The notes under the pieces: model-generated | The model's database searches: none | Told to the model about the DNA's origin: nothing | Seen by the model: the letters and a program-made list of their open reading frames with translations, nothing else | Program-made: the position numbers and the translations under genes | DNA from: a virus | Length of the DNA: 44,875 nucleotides | Virus record (IMG/VR): IMGVR_UViG_3300017773_000025 | Span: 1 to 44,875 of that record | Direction: 5' to 3' (one strand) | In this document: one piece after another, positions 7,343 through 17,566 of the stretch | Layout: each line of letters opens with the position of its first letter | Numbering within the stretch: position 1 is the stretch's first letter

Positions 7343-8696
7343 CGTCTTCGGTTATTGTTTGTATTTTTACTGGGGATATAGCTGCTTTAACTTTTATCCT
7401 ATCTCTAAAAGTAGTTACATATGATGTTTTTACTACTAACTTTTCTACTACTTGATCTGAAGTATCTCCAGTATCAGTCTTACCTGTTCCTACAACTAAT
7501 TGTTTACCAGTATCATTATTAATTTGATTGTAAACATTAGCAACGGTTGGAACCACACCTAAATTAATCTGTATCATTTGAGGTCCGTACTTTTGTGGTT
7601 CAAACGAGGTTAATTTAGCATTCTTAATTATTTGCGTAGCATCTGCTTTATTGTATAGTCTTAATACATAATTAATTGAAAATGAAACCGCGCTGTTTGC
7701 ATTTTTAATAATTGGCCTAAATAAAACTGGATCATCAAATTCTGTATCTTGTGTTATAACTTGGAAACTTGTTTGAGTAAATACTGTACCTATTTGTTCG
7801 GTTACACTTATTTCATGGAATACAACATATTGACCACCTGAAGAATTTAACTGAGCAATAAAATTACTAAAGGTAGATCCTGTGACTTGTCCTGATAATT
7901 CATAATAGTCACCAACATCAGATTGCTTTACTTCAGCATATAAGTTATCATAAATATCTCTACTTAAAATAGATACAGAATTAATTTCTTGTACTTCGTA
8001 GAAATTATATGCGTTTTCTGTTATTGTTTGGTAAATACCACTAGCCTTTAATGTAATTGGTGGAGTACCTAAAAATCCTTGACCTTCTGTTAATTTATAT
8101 CCTATACCGTTTGGATCACTAGCAGAAAATAAATTATTCATAAAGTATAAAGCAGGAACTCTCCATTCAATATATGTAGCATATAATTGATCTGCAATTA
8201 ATAAAGGTTCAGGGTTAAACGTAGGTGTATCAGATCTTAAGAAATTAATAGATGCTAAGTTAAGCATTACACCATCTCTTCTCGGTACTTGTACTTCAAA
8301 TATTATTCCATCAAAATCTTCAAAACTAAATCCTGCTATAAAATGAACTCTAACTTTATCATATGCAACATCTAACTCTGGACTAAATGTTTGTAATAAA
8401 TCTACTGTATCTGTTAATGCTGGACTAAAATCATTATAAGGAACACCAATGTCTGTATCTAAATAAACAAACTGAGTTTTATTAGCATTATTAGCAGCGG
8501 CAGAGATATCTTGGTAATTACCCATTACTGCCGAAACTGATTCAGGATTAAATAAATAAGTTCCTTGAGTATTGGCATCTCTCATTAACTCTATAGGGTA
8601 AGTTGCTGTATTAAACGTAGTAGGCGTAGCCTGACTAGTATATACATACTCTATAAGTATTTGCTCAGATATTTGTATAAACCTTGATGATTCCAT
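7323..8696 (-). CDS. Structural protein of unknown function (457 aa)
   Basis: A 457-residue, beta-rich protein with no signal peptide, few basic residues and many Asn/Thr/Gln, as in phage tail and baseplate proteins. It starts MESSRFIQISEQILIEYVY and has repeated amphipathic strands, for example KVRVHFIAGFSFEDFDGIIF. Its last ~60 residues are a Thr/Asp/Val-rich tail (VVGTGKTDTGDTSDQVVEK). It lies 14 nt after the spanin-like gene and overlaps the next gene by 20 nt. It is probably virion-associated, judged by composition and context only. Confidence 0.5.
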   Translation of the reverse strand: MESSRFIQISEQILIEYVYTSQATPTTFNTATYPIELMRDANTQGTYLFNPESVSAVMGNYQDISAAANNANKTQFVYLDTDIGVPYNDFSPALTDTVDLLQTFSPELDVAYDKVRVHFIAGFSFEDFDGIIFEVQVPRRDGVMLNLASINFLRSDTPTFNPEPLLIADQLYATYIEWRVPALYFMNNLFSASDPNGIGYKLTEGQGFLGTPPITLKASGIYQTITENAYNFYEVQEINSVSILSRDIYDNLYAEVKQSDVGDYYELSGQVTGSTFSNFIAQLNSSGGQYVVFHEISVTEQIGTVFTQTSFQVITQDTEFDDPVLFRPIIKNANSAVSFSINYVLRLYNKADATQIIKNAKLTSFEPQKYGPQMIQINLGVVPTVANVYNQINNDTGKQLVVGTGKTDTGDTSDQVVEKLVVKTSYVTTFRDRIKVKAAISPVKIQTITEDDGSETE

Positions 8697-8710
8697 TCTA
8701 TTCTATTTAT

Positions 8711-9496
8711 TTACCATTGTAAAAGCTTAGGGTTCCATGATATACCTATTCCTAAATAAGGAGTAAAGTCACCAGTGCCTGTTACACCCATTCCTAAATT
8801 CAGCCCAAAACCAAATGGTTTTCTGTTTTGCATTTCTAAGCTTTTAAATGCAGAACTTTTTTTATCAATCATTATCCCTTGAGTATTATTAAAAGTAGTA
8901 CCAGGATAATCAGAAGTTAACTTTATAAATACTTCTTTCGTTTTTACATCTTGAGATAGTGTAGCATCTAACCAAATATTTTGTTTTAATCCGATTGTCG
9001 CAGAACCGAAAGATAAGCTATCACTTAAAGTATATGGTAAGCTTACATCAATTAACCTTGAACTTTTTGACCATTCCTTTGCCGATTCAAAACTTAAAAC
9101 AGAGTTAAATTCAACACCGTCTTGTTCAACTACAGTATCTTTAGTCTTAACAGGAACTTCAACTATCTTTTCTTCCACGATAGTTTTATATTTAACAATT
9201 GTAATAGGAGGTCTATTTTTTTCAAATTCTAAACTATCTCTTAGCTCTTCTAAAGATAAATTTAAACCTTTGATTTCCCCAACAGATTCGCCGTTTTCAT
9301 TTACATAATTTCTAATGGTATCATTAGCTGCTATTAAATTATTTTGAAATCTTGTTACTTCACCTTTTGCTTTATCAGTTTCATTACACTGTCTTAATAA
9401 CAAAAATAATAACACTCCTATTCCTCCCAGTAAAAACATCCTAGTGTTCTTTGGGTCTGTTAGAATACCAAGAATATTTTTAACAATTAAAATCAT
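8711..9496 (-). CDS. Membrane-anchored periplasmic protein, spanin-like candidate
   Basis: A 261-residue protein with an N-terminal transmembrane helix (about 20-35, MFLLGGIGVLLFLLLR), a helical stalk (about 40-95), a proline/valine-rich rod (PPITIVKYKTIVEEKIVEVP, then VKTKDTVV), a beta-rich region and a C-terminal hairpin GFGLNLGMGVTGTG...YLGIGISWNPKLLQW. The alternating pattern with a terminal Trp resembles the last strands of an outer-membrane protein. A protein tied to the inner membrane with an outer-membrane-like end could act in outer-membrane disruption at lysis. No lipobox is evident: the Cys after the helix is preceded by RQ. Similar stalk proteins occur in Bacteroidota phages. The lysis role is inference. 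It shares ATGA with the upstream 77-aa gene. Confidence 0.5.
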   Translation of the reverse strand: MILIVKNILGILTDPKNTRMFLLGGIGVLLFLLLRQCNETDKAKGEVTRFQNNLIAANDTIRNYVNENGESVGEIKGLNLSLEELRDSLEFEKNRPPITIVKYKTIVEEKIVEVPVKTKDTVVEQDGVEFNSVLSFESAKEWSKSSRLIDVSLPYTLSDSLSFGSATIGLKQNIWLDATLSQDVKTKEVFIKLTSDYPGTTFNNTQGIMIDKKSSAFKSLEMQNRKPFGFGLNLGMGVTGTGDFTPYLGIGISWNPKLLQW

Positions 9497-9726
9497 TTTA
9501 TATACTTCATTAACTTATTAGGCGTTACCTCGGCAGCTCCATATTTTTTTGCAATTTTATCTATAAAACTTTTTTCTTTAAGCTTCATTCCATCTACTTC
9601 ATGAAATAGTCCATCCCTTTTCTTTGCTAAGCTCTCAATACTTTTTTGCATTAAGTCTAAGGAAAGTTGAATTTCCCTATACCTACTTACATATCCATTA
9701 AGTTCTTTTATTTCTTTCTTTGTCAT
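9493..9726 (-). CDS. Small coiled-coil protein of unknown function
   Basis: A 77-residue lysine-rich helical protein (KKEIKELNGYVSRYREIQLSL, then LMQKSIESLAKKRDGLF) without a membrane segment. Its stop overlaps the start of the spanin-like gene (ATGA), so the two are translationally coupled and may work together. No holin-type features were seen. Confidence 0.5.
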   Translation of the reverse strand: MTKKEIKELNGYVSRYREIQLSLDLMQKSIESLAKKRDGLFHEVDGMKLKEKSFIDKIAKKYGAAEVTPNKLMKYIK

Positions 9727-9743
9727 TTTAATTTAATTAATTA

Positions 9744-10172
9744 TTAAAGTCCTCCTTTGTTATGTACTAATATTTCATTTGCATAATAGTTATGACCACC
9801 ACTAACATTTGTTACATTATAAACTTTAAACATTCCTTGTTCTTCTTTCGTGGATACTACCTTAGCTTTTTCTCCGTTTAATTGATATACTTCAAAACCT
9901 TCTTTTAATTCAGCAGCATCAATTAAACCTACATTTTCACCGTCTATATGATAGAATGGGTGATGTTCAGTTGCCTTAATAGTAGATCCGTTGTCAAAGG
10001 TTAATACAATAACCATACCTACTTCTTCAATTACATCTAACCCACCTACGGTACCAACTCCTGGTGTTTTTGTGTTTTCATTCCATGTTATTACTTCTTC
10101 ACCTGGAATAATATCTTCAATATTTTTTGTATCTCCATTTGCTAAAGATATTTCAGTCCCGGCTACAAAACA
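9744..10172 (-). other. Hint domain (bacterial intein-like) at fibre C-terminus
   Basis: Residues 850-991 of the 991-aa fibre. Block A begins at C850 (CFVAGTEISLANGDTKNIED, 850-869). Block B is T917-E-H-H920 followed by P. The end is ANEILVHNKGGL with H986-N987. These are the residues needed for the N-S acyl shift and Asn cyclisation. The residue after Asn is Lys, not Cys/Ser/Thr, and only four residues follow, so ordinary protein splicing is not expected. Self-cleavage or transfer to a nucleophile is more likely. Confidence 0.85.
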
Positions 10173-12719
10173 TCCTGGTGAATTATCATAACCACTAATT
10201 GTTACTAAACCATTATTAGTAGAATTTATGGAAATTCCACATATACCCCAACCATGCTGTGTCTGTGTTGTGAAAGCGTCATCTTCGCCCAAATTAGCAT
10301 TTGCACCAGTTTGTGTTACGTATTGCCCGTCCCATATACAATCAATCATTTTATATCTACCAACACCATTACCTGCATCAGTACTATCTGTTGAAACAGT
10401 TACTACCTGATAACTAGGCTTTAATGCTAGATTAGGACTGAATGGTCCCCACCAAGAAGTCCAGTTTCCAGTTGATTTAGGAGACTTAATTCTATATTGT
10501 GGTATTCTTAAGTCAACTGAACCATATTGAGCTCTCGATACACCCGGTCCACTTTTTTGAGGAACATCTACCTGAAGAGCTTGGACATACAGCTTAATCA
10601 TTAATCTTTGACCAGGATATGCACCAATAGGAAAAGCAACCTTATAATCAAAATTAATATTGTTACCATTATTAAAAGAAGCCCCAGGTTCAGTATAACC
10701 TAACCCCGGCCCAAAGTTAAGAGAAATAAATGGAACTGTTAGTTCTTCAGTTTGTGGCATACCTGATGAAGGGAAATTATTATAGTATTGCGGTGTTAGG
10801 TCTTGTCTCGTATTCCAGCCATAATTTAATGGAGCAGGAGCCGTTGAAGAAGTACTTACAGTAGTAGTAGGAGCAGAGTTAATAGATGAATTTCTACCAG
10901 TTGCTCTTTTTAATACCCACGGTGTTGCAAATGCAATTTTATTTTTACTTGCAGTAAAGTATTCATTATTATTACCACTGTCTCTTACTGAAAATCCTAA
11001 TGTGTTATCCCACGCAAAATTAGCTGCCGGTACTGGATTCCCTGGACCTTCACTTCCCATTGTTATTGCCAATAAACCTGCATCTAAACCAGTAGTTGCT
11101 TGAGTTCCACCAGTCCATGCTTGTAACATTGCACCTGGAGAATAATCAGTAACTCCATTATTTCCAGTTAATTCATATATAGCTGTTGCTGTTGTTGCTT
11201 GGCCTGTAGGATTTTTGTATATTAAATTACCAAATGACGATGGTGGAAACGTTCCACTTTGGCCTTCACCAGCTATAGTTTGTCTTCCTACAAATCTTGT
11301 ATGAGGTTGCGCACCTGCACTTCCATCATATCCATAATCTATAACTATACTACAAGCATTTAGTGCAGCGGGAGATGCAAGAGTAGTTTCTTTCCTTAAA
11401 ATTATTTGACTATTCCCCATTATATAAATATCTCCACCTACGGTAGAATTGGGTGCAGTTGAATTATTAATAAGCCTAATATCACCAGTAGCAGTAACAC
11501 TGCCATCGGATTGTGTAATGTCAATATTACCATTTAGGGCTGAAGCAATGATTCCTCCAGATGCTGAAGTTAATTGAATTGCACCTCCCGTAGAAGATCC
11601 TAGTGTAGTATCTAACTTTAATTGACCAGCTGAATTTAATTGTATATTTTGATTTGCAGATGTTGTAACATTAAATAAACCTGATCTAAACTGAGTAACA
11701 CCTACTTGTGAATTTTGCTCTGTTACTACTGGAAATCCTGCTCCTGTTTCAAATAAAGTGGCTCCTGAAGTACCAGCTGTAGTTAAACTAAATTTATTAC
11801 CTGGTGGATTAGATCCTGTTCCAACATTAATACTAAAGTCAGAATTCTCACCACTAAAATCTTCGTTGGATCTTTGCCCAGTTTGGAATGTTATTGCTTT
11901 ACCTGCGGAAAAACTTTGTGACCTAGCCGGAACAGAAACTTCAAATCCGACTAATTCATCTACAGTGGTCGGGGTAGTAGCTACTTTAGGTGCACTTAAT
12001 ATTAATCTATCATCTACACCAATAGTGATATTACATAAAGAAGAAAGATTTGCCTGTTGATAGTTATCATTTAAATTTGCTGCACCTCCATGAAATACTA
12101 TAGACTTAGCAGCGGAGTCTTTCTGGTGAATTAATAATGATGCGGTACTAGATATCATTTTATCAGCGACTGCATCTGGTATAATATAAGCATTAGTTAA
12201 TGGAATAGAACCTAATGGGATAGTTGTAGATACTGCACCACCTATCATAACTGAAGGTACACCTTCATTTCCAGATGTTGCACCAGTACCTTCTCCTATA
12301 GGTCCATTATAAATAGCAGTTTGTAATCCTATAGTAGGTGAACCAAAAGTATCTCCCATACCACCACCTACTCCTTGTGGTCCTTGTGGTCCTTCTAAAT
12401 CTATAGTTGTTATAACCCAAGTCGTTCCGTTGTATTCCCAAACTTGACCGTTAAATTGTAAATAGTAATCTCCTTCTAATGGAGTACTTGTTGGATATGT
12501 TGATGTAGGATTAGCACCTGGTGCTGAAGAAGAAGTATCTTCATACCATCTTGTACCTTTAGGTCCTCTACCTCCAGCTGGACCAACAGGTCCTGAGGGG
12601 CCAATAGGGCCTGCGGGACCACCACCATTAAGTAACAATTGGTCAAAATTAAAATTTGTTTTATCGACCAGCTGTGAAATAGTATCTGATGCTATTATTT
12701 CTTGTATAGTGATTGGCAT
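9744..12719 (-). CDS. Collagen-like fibre protein with C-terminal Hint (intein-like) domain
   Basis: A 991-residue putative tail fibre. Parts in order: an N-terminal attachment segment (1-30, MPITIQEIIASDTISQLVDK), a short collagen-like run (32-56, GPAGPIGPSGPVGPAG), a Gly/Ser/Thr/Asn-rich beta-structured shaft (about 60-600), a globular region (about 600-849), and a Hint domain (850-991). The first 35 residues resemble the start of the 214-aa protein at 23621-24265, which suggests a shared attachment site. A probable role is receptor binding or tail decoration. The Hint domain could release the C-terminus or couple it to another protein. The gene is preceded by an A-rich leader (AATAGAAAAGAA) and follows the 1595-aa gene by 10 nt. 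Confidence 0.72.
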   Translation of the reverse strand: MPITIQEIIASDTISQLVDKTNFNFDQLLLNGGGPAGPIGPSGPVGPAGGRGPKGTRWYEDTSSSAPGANPTSTYPTSTPLEGDYYLQFNGQVWEYNGTTWVITTIDLEGPQGPQGVGGGMGDTFGSPTIGLQTAIYNGPIGEGTGATSGNEGVPSVMIGGAVSTTIPLGSIPLTNAYIIPDAVADKMISSTASLLIHQKDSAAKSIVFHGGAANLNDNYQQANLSSLCNITIGVDDRLILSAPKVATTPTTVDELVGFEVSVPARSQSFSAGKAITFQTGQRSNEDFSGENSDFSINVGTGSNPPGNKFSLTTAGTSGATLFETGAGFPVVTEQNSQVGVTQFRSGLFNVTTSANQNIQLNSAGQLKLDTTLGSSTGGAIQLTSASGGIIASALNGNIDITQSDGSVTATGDIRLINNSTAPNSTVGGDIYIMGNSQIILRKETTLASPAALNACSIVIDYGYDGSAGAQPHTRFVGRQTIAGEGQSGTFPPSSFGNLIYKNPTGQATTATAIYELTGNNGVTDYSPGAMLQAWTGGTQATTGLDAGLLAITMGSEGPGNPVPAANFAWDNTLGFSVRDSGNNNEYFTASKNKIAFATPWVLKRATGRNSSINSAPTTTVSTSSTAPAPLNYGWNTRQDLTPQYYNNFPSSGMPQTEELTVPFISLNFGPGLGYTEPGASFNNGNNINFDYKVAFPIGAYPGQRLMIKLYVQALQVDVPQKSGPGVSRAQYGSVDLRIPQYRIKSPKSTGNWTSWWGPFSPNLALKPSYQVVTVSTDSTDAGNGVGRYKMIDCIWDGQYVTQTGANANLGEDDAFTTQTQHGWGICGISINSTNNGLVTISGYDNSPGCFVAGTEISLANGDTKNIEDIIPGEEVITWNENTKTPGVGTVGGLDVIEEVGMVIVLTFDNGSTIKATEHHPFYHIDGENVGLIDAAELKEGFEVYQLNGEKAKVVSTKEEQGMFKVYNVTNVSGGHNYYANEILVHNKGGL

Positions 12720-12729
12720 TTCTTTTCTA

Positions 12730-15700
12730 TTATTTTTTAACTATCGTAACACTGAAACCAAACGATTCAGAGAAACCTGTTCTTTTATTATATATTAGCT
12801 TTAAATCAAATGGATTAGTATTTAATGTTTTTGATGCTACATTATTACTAATAGTTAAACCACTACTAATTTTTTGTGCATCAGTTAGCTCGGCTGTACT
12901 GAACGTATCCGGTTGTTTAACTCTACTTGCTAAAGTATAAAAATCAACCCTTTCTACTTTATATAACTTTAATATATTTTCTTTTATGTATTGTCTTACA
13001 TCATCATCTAAAGTTTCTAAATCTCCATAACCATATAGCTCATTAATGTATTTTTCAAACTGAGCTTTAATAGGATCAAATAAAAATTCAATTAATCTTT
13101 TTTGGTTAAACAGATAAAAAGAAATTACAGGCGCTGATGGCTTTTTCTGTATTTGTCTTATTTGTCTTACACCTTCTGTTTTTATAACTTTTTTATTAAC
13201 AGTAACAGATGCCTGATCCTCAAACATAAATGTTCCTTCAATTAAACTAGGTTGCCTAATTGCAGCTTTAACAAAAGGGTCAGGTTTAAAAGTATCTAAT
13301 ACAATTGTTTCTGGAACTTTAAGACTTTTAGATCCAAAGAATGACTTTCTTTCAAACATAGATCTTGTTCCTATAATTTTTTCTTCAAAAGATTTATCAA
13401 TACTTTTTACAAAATAAGAAGGTTCCCAGTTAGACGAGAACATATAAAAATCTCTATAGTCAATACCTATCTCATTAATTAAAGGGTATAAACTAGGGAA
13501 TGCACTTTCTCTTGATAATTCTAAAATAGTAGATGGATCTTGTTCATTTACTTTATGATAAAAGAAATTCTGAATTTGACCAAATTTTGGATCGGAACTG
13601 TTAAACTGTGCATTCTTATATTTACATAACTCCATTACTTTTATTTTATATGCTGCATCTGGAATAATTACAGTACCTGTTCCACCAGTTACTTCTTCAA
13701 AATCTAAATTTTGATAAGGGTCTCTAAACGATAGTAAAGGTAATGCATAAGGTTCATAATAACCAGCATGCCTAGCTATAGGTGTTATTCTTGGTGTCTT
13801 TTGTAAAGATAAATCATATCCTATTACATCAGCCAAGTTAAAGGCCGTTGGTTTTGCAGGATCTGGTAATACTCCAACATAAATAGATTTTAAGATGTCT
13901 GCTTGTGCTCTTAATTCAATTCCAAAAGTTTGAGCTAAACTTCCATCTTTATTTCTTACTTGGCTTCCGTCAGCTGCAATAGTTTCATATATGATACTAG
14001 GATCACCTTGGTTTACTGCATCAAATATATTACCGAACGCAGCAGCCGTTAATCTATCTTTAAATTGATCATAACCTCCAGACTTTACTGTATATTCAGC
14101 TGTTCTTAATTCTTGATTACCCGGTGTTGAATTAGGAACATTCATAGCGACGGGCTGTAATTGTGACGGATCATCTTTTGTAAATACACTTGCCAAAAGA
14201 ACATTTTTACTTACTACCTCAACAATTCCTGAAATACTAAATGTAGTAAGTACACCACTTATATCAATTTGAAACTTAATATTTCCAAATGTACCATCTT
14301 CTAATATTCTAACATCATTAACCAAATCAGGTTCTACACCGTTTATATCTGGCTGAAACCTAATTACATATATACCGTCACTATTTAAACTCGTCCCACC
14401 TAAGTAAACAGAACCTTTTAAAATAGTTGGTTCATATGCATATTTACCTGTACCACCTATAGTAGGTGCACATGTAGTTTTATTTCCATTTGGTCCGGTG
14501 GTGAAATTACTATTTAAGGAATATAAAGAAGTTCTATCTACAATAGGTTGAAGTTTAAATGCCCCTCCTCCACCACCTGGAACTCCATTAATACATTGAA
14601 TCACATAGTCAACTGAAATTAACATAACAACAGTTTTCCACTTTTCATTCTTTATAAACTTAACTTGGAATTCAGGTTTGTCAGGTAAATTAGGAACTAA
14701 GATTGCAGAAAATCTATAATCATTAAATGATCCATCATTTACATAAGATAATGCTCTTGCATTAAAATCTGCCTTTTCGGTTCCTATTGCTTTTTGTTTA
14801 GCAATAACTCTAACACCTCTTAAAAAAGTTTCTGAGAAATTCTTTTCATCTCCACCATTAAATCTACCATATCTTAATTGTCTATCAATCTCAGTAATAC
14901 CACCAGTCGTAAATCTTTGAACTATAAAATAATCATCAAAATAATTTTTGTTTACGTTTTGGAATGTACCTGGAACAAACGCCTGGCCTGTTACTGGATT
15001 AGCTTCAGTATTATCAGTTGGTGCTACATCAATATAACTCCATGAACTTTTAATAGCATCTTGTGTAAAATATAATGGGAACTCTGATAAGTAATACCAT
15101 TCGTGAGTATATCCACTGGCTTCTTGTATCTTATCCCACTTAGATGGTGCAAAGTTATTTAAACCAAATGCTTCATTAACATCTAATCTATATGGGTGGT
15201 TTCTTACATCTTTTCCACCATTAACCCATGCCCATTTATTAATGTATGGTGCAATTCTAGAAATGGCAGCTTGTGATGTTAAAAAGTTTTCTTCTAATCG
15301 ACTATATTCACTTTTAATATATTGGTCCCCATCCTTTTCTTCATCAGACACTAAACCTATAAGATTATAAAATCCACCGTTGTCATAAAAATTTCTAATC
15401 TGTGGATTTTTACTTATACCTACATAATCTACAAATGGTGGTGTTGTACTAAATGGCTCTACTGCTCCAGGTTTTAGTTGATTATATTGAGCAAATTCAA
15501 AATCTAATTCTCCTTCTTCACTATATAATGTACTATAAAAATCAAAATCAAAATCCTTAACATCAAAAAATGAAAATCTACCAAATGAAGGTTTATAATC
15601 TGAATATAAAGCAACTTGGTTAGATCTTGTAACCATAATCTGATTATCATTACATGTAATAATAGCATACTTATCAATATCAGTATAACCTATAATTTCA

Positions 15701-17517
15701 TCTAAGCCATTATAGATAGGCTCATCAGTATAAGGTACCCAGTCCCCTATTGTAGCAAAACTACCTTTGGTTTGTACAAAGTCACCAGGTGTAAATCTAT
15801 CTTGGTCTCCTAGGGTAACTTTTAATAAACTATTTTTAACATCATTACCACCTACAAAGTTTTTATTAGGAGTGGCTACACTAGTAATAGGATATGTTTC
15901 TACTTGATTATAAAATTCTGGAAATGTAATATCAGTTTTAAAATTTAATCTATTAAACCTCGTGCCACTAAATCTTGACTTAACATAAACAGTGCTGTCA
16001 TTATAAGATGCTACAAAAAATCTATCATTTTCATTTATACCTTTATTAATAGCAGATGTTATTGCTTGTGCAACTTCTTGTATTGTCCCATTAGGATTAA
16101 AAAATCTTTCAAAAGATTTTCCTGGTACTGGTGCCAATGCCTTGTTTGCAAATATTTTACCTATTAAATTATTTCCATCAAAGAATGCAATAGAAGAACC
16201 GTCTTGTATATTATCTTTTACTTGAATATACATTTGTGCAACACCAGCACGTTGTATAATACTTGCATTAGCAAAAGTATCTGGATCTTTATACCCGGTA
16301 AATAAAGATATATCTACTTTGGTATCAAATAGTCTTATTTGATTTTCACTCCAATTAGAACCTTTTTTAACAGTATGAAAATCGTCTTCTTTATCTTTAA
16401 CATAAAATATAGACTCTACCTCATCTACTCTTTTAGGTGTTGGTAGGCCTGTTATAGTTTCTGTTTTAGTAGGATCTAAATATAATAATATACCATTTTC
16501 ATTTGTCATTTCAAATGGTGTATTTAATAATTGTGATACTTCAGTTATAGTTGTTATTGTAGGCTGTTGGGTTTTTTCAGCAGAAGTCCCTTTATAAAAA
16601 GCTTCTCCTGATATATCAAATTGGCCTTCTTCTATTTCATTAACATACATACCAAAATAACGGTTGATAGAATAATCTTCGGCAGTAGGATCATCAAATA
16701 AAAACTCCATGTTTAAAAGATTAGCTAAAAGAATACCATTATTCTGAAACCCTTGTGTAAATAAATATTCATCTTGAATAATAGTAGAATCTTTAGTGAC
16801 TAGATCTTCATATGAAAAACTACCTGAACTTGTAAAACCTCCACTCTTATAAGATATACCATTCCATAAAATTGGCTCATCTTTTCTCCATGTCATATTT
16901 AAAGGAACTTCTGGAAAAGTTTCTTGGTTTCTATAATTTCTTATATAGGATCCTAGCGCGGTACCTTCAGTTAAATCAAATGTTTTGATTGCAGTACAAT
17001 TCTCCAAAACATTTTTATTAAAATCAGCTGATGTTTGTGCCGATGTAGAATTTGTATTTTCGTTGGCAGCTCTTAAATTGTTTACAGCAGCAGGATTGTC
17101 TAATCTAAATATTACAAAATAATTTGGGATTTGCTCATTTAACCAAAGAGGTGCTAATGTTCCTAGGCTTTGCGGATAAGTTTCAGATGCTATAGATCTA
17201 GTACCTGCACAATAGAACATTTCATACTGGTTACCATACTTAGAAAGTACAGCGTCATCTTCATATTCTTGAAATATTTCATATGCAGCTTCTTTAGGAA
17301 ATTTACCAAAATCAAAAAACCTATAGACGTCTCGATCATAGGTACTAGTTCCATCAACCTTAAATGCTTTAAATTTCTGAGAAGACAATCGAGTATTAGC
17401 ACTAAACGATTCTAAGTAAATATCTGTACCATCAGATACAATTTTTACATTACCGGTTAATTTAGGATTTGTTCTAATTAAACTATACGATGCTTTGTCG
17501 AGCAGGTTTTCAGCCAT
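12730..17517 (-). CDS. Very large structural protein, probable baseplate or fibre component (1595 aa)
   Basis: The largest gene in the window. It encodes a Phe/Tyr/Asn/Asp-rich protein with repeated beta-sandwich-like stretches and no signal peptide, enzyme motif or transmembrane segment. The N-terminus (ASYSLIRTNPKLTGNVKIVS) and a conserved-looking block around 60-140 (YRFFDFGKFPKEAAYEIF) begin the protein. The C-terminal ~250 residues contain basic helical segments (about 1470-1540, RQIRQIQKKPSAPVISFYLF). It lies between the 1295-aa gene and the fibre gene, where T4 has gp9-gp12 type genes, so a peripheral baseplate or long fibre role is likely. No T4 homologue was recognised. Confidence 0.6.
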   Translation of the reverse strand: MAENLLDKASYSLIRTNPKLTGNVKIVSDGTDIYLESFSANTRLSSQKFKAFKVDGTSTYDRDVYRFFDFGKFPKEAAYEIFQEYEDDAVLSKYGNQYEMFYCAGTRSIASETYPQSLGTLAPLWLNEQIPNYFVIFRLDNPAAVNNLRAANENTNSTSAQTSADFNKNVLENCTAIKTFDLTEGTALGSYIRNYRNQETFPEVPLNMTWRKDEPILWNGISYKSGGFTSSGSFSYEDLVTKDSTIIQDEYLFTQGFQNNGILLANLLNMEFLFDDPTAEDYSINRYFGMYVNEIEEGQFDISGEAFYKGTSAEKTQQPTITTITEVSQLLNTPFEMTNENGILLYLDPTKTETITGLPTPKRVDEVESIFYVKDKEDDFHTVKKGSNWSENQIRLFDTKVDISLFTGYKDPDTFANASIIQRAGVAQMYIQVKDNIQDGSSIAFFDGNNLIGKIFANKALAPVPGKSFERFFNPNGTIQEVAQAITSAINKGINENDRFFVASYNDSTVYVKSRFSGTRFNRLNFKTDITFPEFYNQVETYPITSVATPNKNFVGGNDVKNSLLKVTLGDQDRFTPGDFVQTKGSFATIGDWVPYTDEPIYNGLDEIIGYTDIDKYAIITCNDNQIMVTRSNQVALYSDYKPSFGRFSFFDVKDFDFDFYSTLYSEEGELDFEFAQYNQLKPGAVEPFSTTPPFVDYVGISKNPQIRNFYDNGGFYNLIGLVSDEEKDGDQYIKSEYSRLEENFLTSQAAISRIAPYINKWAWVNGGKDVRNHPYRLDVNEAFGLNNFAPSKWDKIQEASGYTHEWYYLSEFPLYFTQDAIKSSWSYIDVAPTDNTEANPVTGQAFVPGTFQNVNKNYFDDYFIVQRFTTGGITEIDRQLRYGRFNGGDEKNFSETFLRGVRVIAKQKAIGTEKADFNARALSYVNDGSFNDYRFSAILVPNLPDKPEFQVKFIKNEKWKTVVMLISVDYVIQCINGVPGGGGGAFKLQPIVDRTSLYSLNSNFTTGPNGNKTTCAPTIGGTGKYAYEPTILKGSVYLGGTSLNSDGIYVIRFQPDINGVEPDLVNDVRILEDGTFGNIKFQIDISGVLTTFSISGIVEVVSKNVLLASVFTKDDPSQLQPVAMNVPNSTPGNQELRTAEYTVKSGGYDQFKDRLTAAAFGNIFDAVNQGDPSIIYETIAADGSQVRNKDGSLAQTFGIELRAQADILKSIYVGVLPDPAKPTAFNLADVIGYDLSLQKTPRITPIARHAGYYEPYALPLLSFRDPYQNLDFEEVTGGTGTVIIPDAAYKIKVMELCKYKNAQFNSSDPKFGQIQNFFYHKVNEQDPSTILELSRESAFPSLYPLINEIGIDYRDFYMFSSNWEPSYFVKSIDKSFEEKIIGTRSMFERKSFFGSKSLKVPETIVLDTFKPDPFVKAAIRQPSLIEGTFMFEDQASVTVNKKVIKTEGVRQIRQIQKKPSAPVISFYLFNQKRLIEFLFDPIKAQFEKYINELYGYGDLETLDDDVRQYIKENILKLYKVERVDFYTLASRVKQPDTFSTAELTDAQKISSGLTISNNVASKTLNTNPFDLKLIYNKRTGFSESFGFSVTIVKK

Positions 17518-17566
17518 TTATCTTTCACTTTTTTTATTTATTCACTAAAGATAAAGTTAAAATAAA

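Noticed and set aside
8711-9726. Holin/endolysin cassette around the membrane protein
   Set aside because: The 77-aa neighbour has no transmembrane segment and no lysozyme, amidase or peptidase motif was found nearby.
9744-12719. A true splicing intein in the fibre gene
   Set aside because: The Hint domain is at the very C-terminus and is followed by Lys and four residues in total, with no Cys/Ser/Thr at +1 and no second extein; there is also no homing endonuclease insert.
17190-17402. A 70-aa minus-strand frame inside the 1595-aa gene, and similar internal frames at 22650, 40865 and 43651
   Set aside because: They overlap long structural genes in another frame and show only frame-shifted composition.
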